A stretch of 36,171 bases of DNA from Hyphomicrobiales bacterium (GTDB lineage: Bacteria; Pseudomonadota; Alphaproteobacteria; Rhizobiales; JAKSCL01): NCBI GenBank assembly GCA_022360615.1, contig JAKSCL010000378.1:1-36171 (forward strand). Direction: 5' to 3'. The position numbers and the translations under genes are program-made. Under the pieces are notes generated by a model that saw only the letters and a program-made list of their open reading frames with translations, searched no databases and was not told the DNA's origin. This document shows, piece after piece, positions 35,522 through 36,171 of the stretch; position 1 is the stretch's first letter, and each line of letters starts with the position of its first letter.

Positions 35522-36171
35522 ATGGCTATCTCGACGGACGCGTTTTTGGCAATCTTAAAAAAACACGGTTACAGGTATTTCTCCGGTGTGCCCTGTTCCA
35601 ATTTCGCTGATCTGTTTCAACGGGTCGGTGCGGACCGGGACTTTACCGACATAAAGGCAGCGAATGAGGGGAGCGCCTTAGCACTGGCGGCTGGATCGAC
35701 GCTTGCCGGCCATCGTAGTGTCGTTGCGCTTCAAAATTCAGGTCTAGGCAATGCCATCAATCCGCTGACCTCTCTTTTGCTCATCAACCGAATTCCGGTT
35801 TTGCTGCTGATCTCCGTTCGGGGGCACCCGGATGAGACGCCCGATGAGCCGCAACATCGTGAAATGGGTTTGAATTCTTACAATTTGCTCGAGCAGTTTT
35901 CGATTGGTTTCAGTTCGTTCTCGGAGGATGAAACCGAACTTTACCAAGCTTTAGCGAAAGCGGAGCAGGCGCGTCGAAAGGGGATGCCTTATGCGATACT
36001 GTTTCGAAAAGGACAATTGTCTCCAGTCCGGTCCAGCAGTCCTGAATACGATCCGGTGCCGTATTCGATGAGCATTGAGGAGGCGGTCGGTGTCCTCAAG
36101 GAGCATACCGGCCAGGATGATCTGGTCCTTTCAACAACCGGGTACATTTCGCGAATATTGTTCGCAACCGA
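35522..36171 (+). CDS. aepY: Phosphonopyruvate decarboxylase, 3'-truncated by window end
   Basis: 216 codons from the ATG at 35522 (AGAGG upstream), cut by the end of the window with no stop. A thiamine-diphosphate enzyme that decarboxylates phosphonopyruvate to phosphonoacetaldehyde, pulling the unfavourable PEP mutase equilibrium forward. Seen are YFSGVPCSNFADLF, the ThDP-activating Glu49 (ANEGSALALAAG), QNSGLGNAINPLTSL (71-85), RGHPDETPDEPQHREMG and the start of the second half LVLSTTGYISRILF. The sulfopyruvate decarboxylase relatives share these motifs; the adjoining PEP mutase decides the assignment. Its partner transaminase or reductase would lie beyond 36171. Confidence 0.92.
   Translation, partial: MAISTDAFLAILKKHGYRYFSGVPCSNFADLFQRVGADRDFTDIKAANEGSALALAAGSTLAGHRSVVALQNSGLGNAINPLTSLLLINRIPVLLLISVRGHPDETPDEPQHREMGLNSYNLLEQFSIGFSSFSEDETELYQALAKAEQARRKGMPYAILFRKGQLSPVRSSSPEYDPVPYSMSIEEAVGVLKEHTGQDDLVLSTTGYISRILFAT

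Overview
The window looks like alphaproteobacterial chromosome, probably Hyphomicrobiales-like. Supporting signs are high-GC coding sequence (38 of 60 bases G/C at 3121-3180), a purS gene followed by a tiny membrane protein, a DUF1476/ATP-synthase zeta gene, an Usg-family gene, an Anbu gene cluster and a form II CO-dehydrogenase-like operon. Genus cannot be fixed from the sequence alone.

Layout. 1-1302 (minus): purine genes purC and purS plus an unlisted 35-residue membrane ORF, with a terminator between purC and purS. 1565-3955 (plus): DUF1476 ATPase-inhibitor homologue, HpcH/HpaI aldolase, nicotinate phosphoribosyltransferase. 3995-4199: two families of extragenic palindromes. 4244-8965 (minus): RBBP9-like hydrolase lacking its nucleophile, purB, rpe, a BASS-like transporter coupled to a P1/S58 peptidase. 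9169-11808: ccdA, an orphan branched-chain-amino-acid-type binding protein and a flavin reductase.

12119-20886 (plus): a long molybdenum hydroxylase operon in the form II order coxS-coxL-coxM, then after a strong hairpin coxD (MoxR AAA+), coxE (VWA), a split XdhC pair and a molybdopterin-binding/NTP-transferase fusion. The accessory genes are read as cofactor maturation and insertion for the S-L-M enzyme. The CoxL active-site motif is AYRGAGR, so the physiological substrate may not be CO.

21238-28232: usg, a five-copy 19-bp tandem repeat, the Anbu operon (ATP-grasp, alpha-E, transglutaminase-like, Anbu), map-radC and sfsA. 28357-30841: CinA-like gene overlapping gpt, then a FemAB/GNAT-like gene. 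A tRNA-Leu(UAA) lies at 31409-31497.

Beyond the tRNA the composition changes sharply (33181-33360 is 25% G/C by direct count). This segment carries a two-gene GntR/FCD regulator unit in which the second protein has no DNA-binding domain, divergent from PEP mutase (EDKxxxxxNS motif present), a COMT-type O-methyltransferase and the start of phosphonopyruvate decarboxylase, which runs off the window. This is the committed C-P bond-forming pathway with an unusual methyltransferase between its first two enzymes. It is the best candidate here for an undescribed system: a regulated, probably horizontally acquired phosphonate biosynthesis locus whose product depends on genes beyond 36171.
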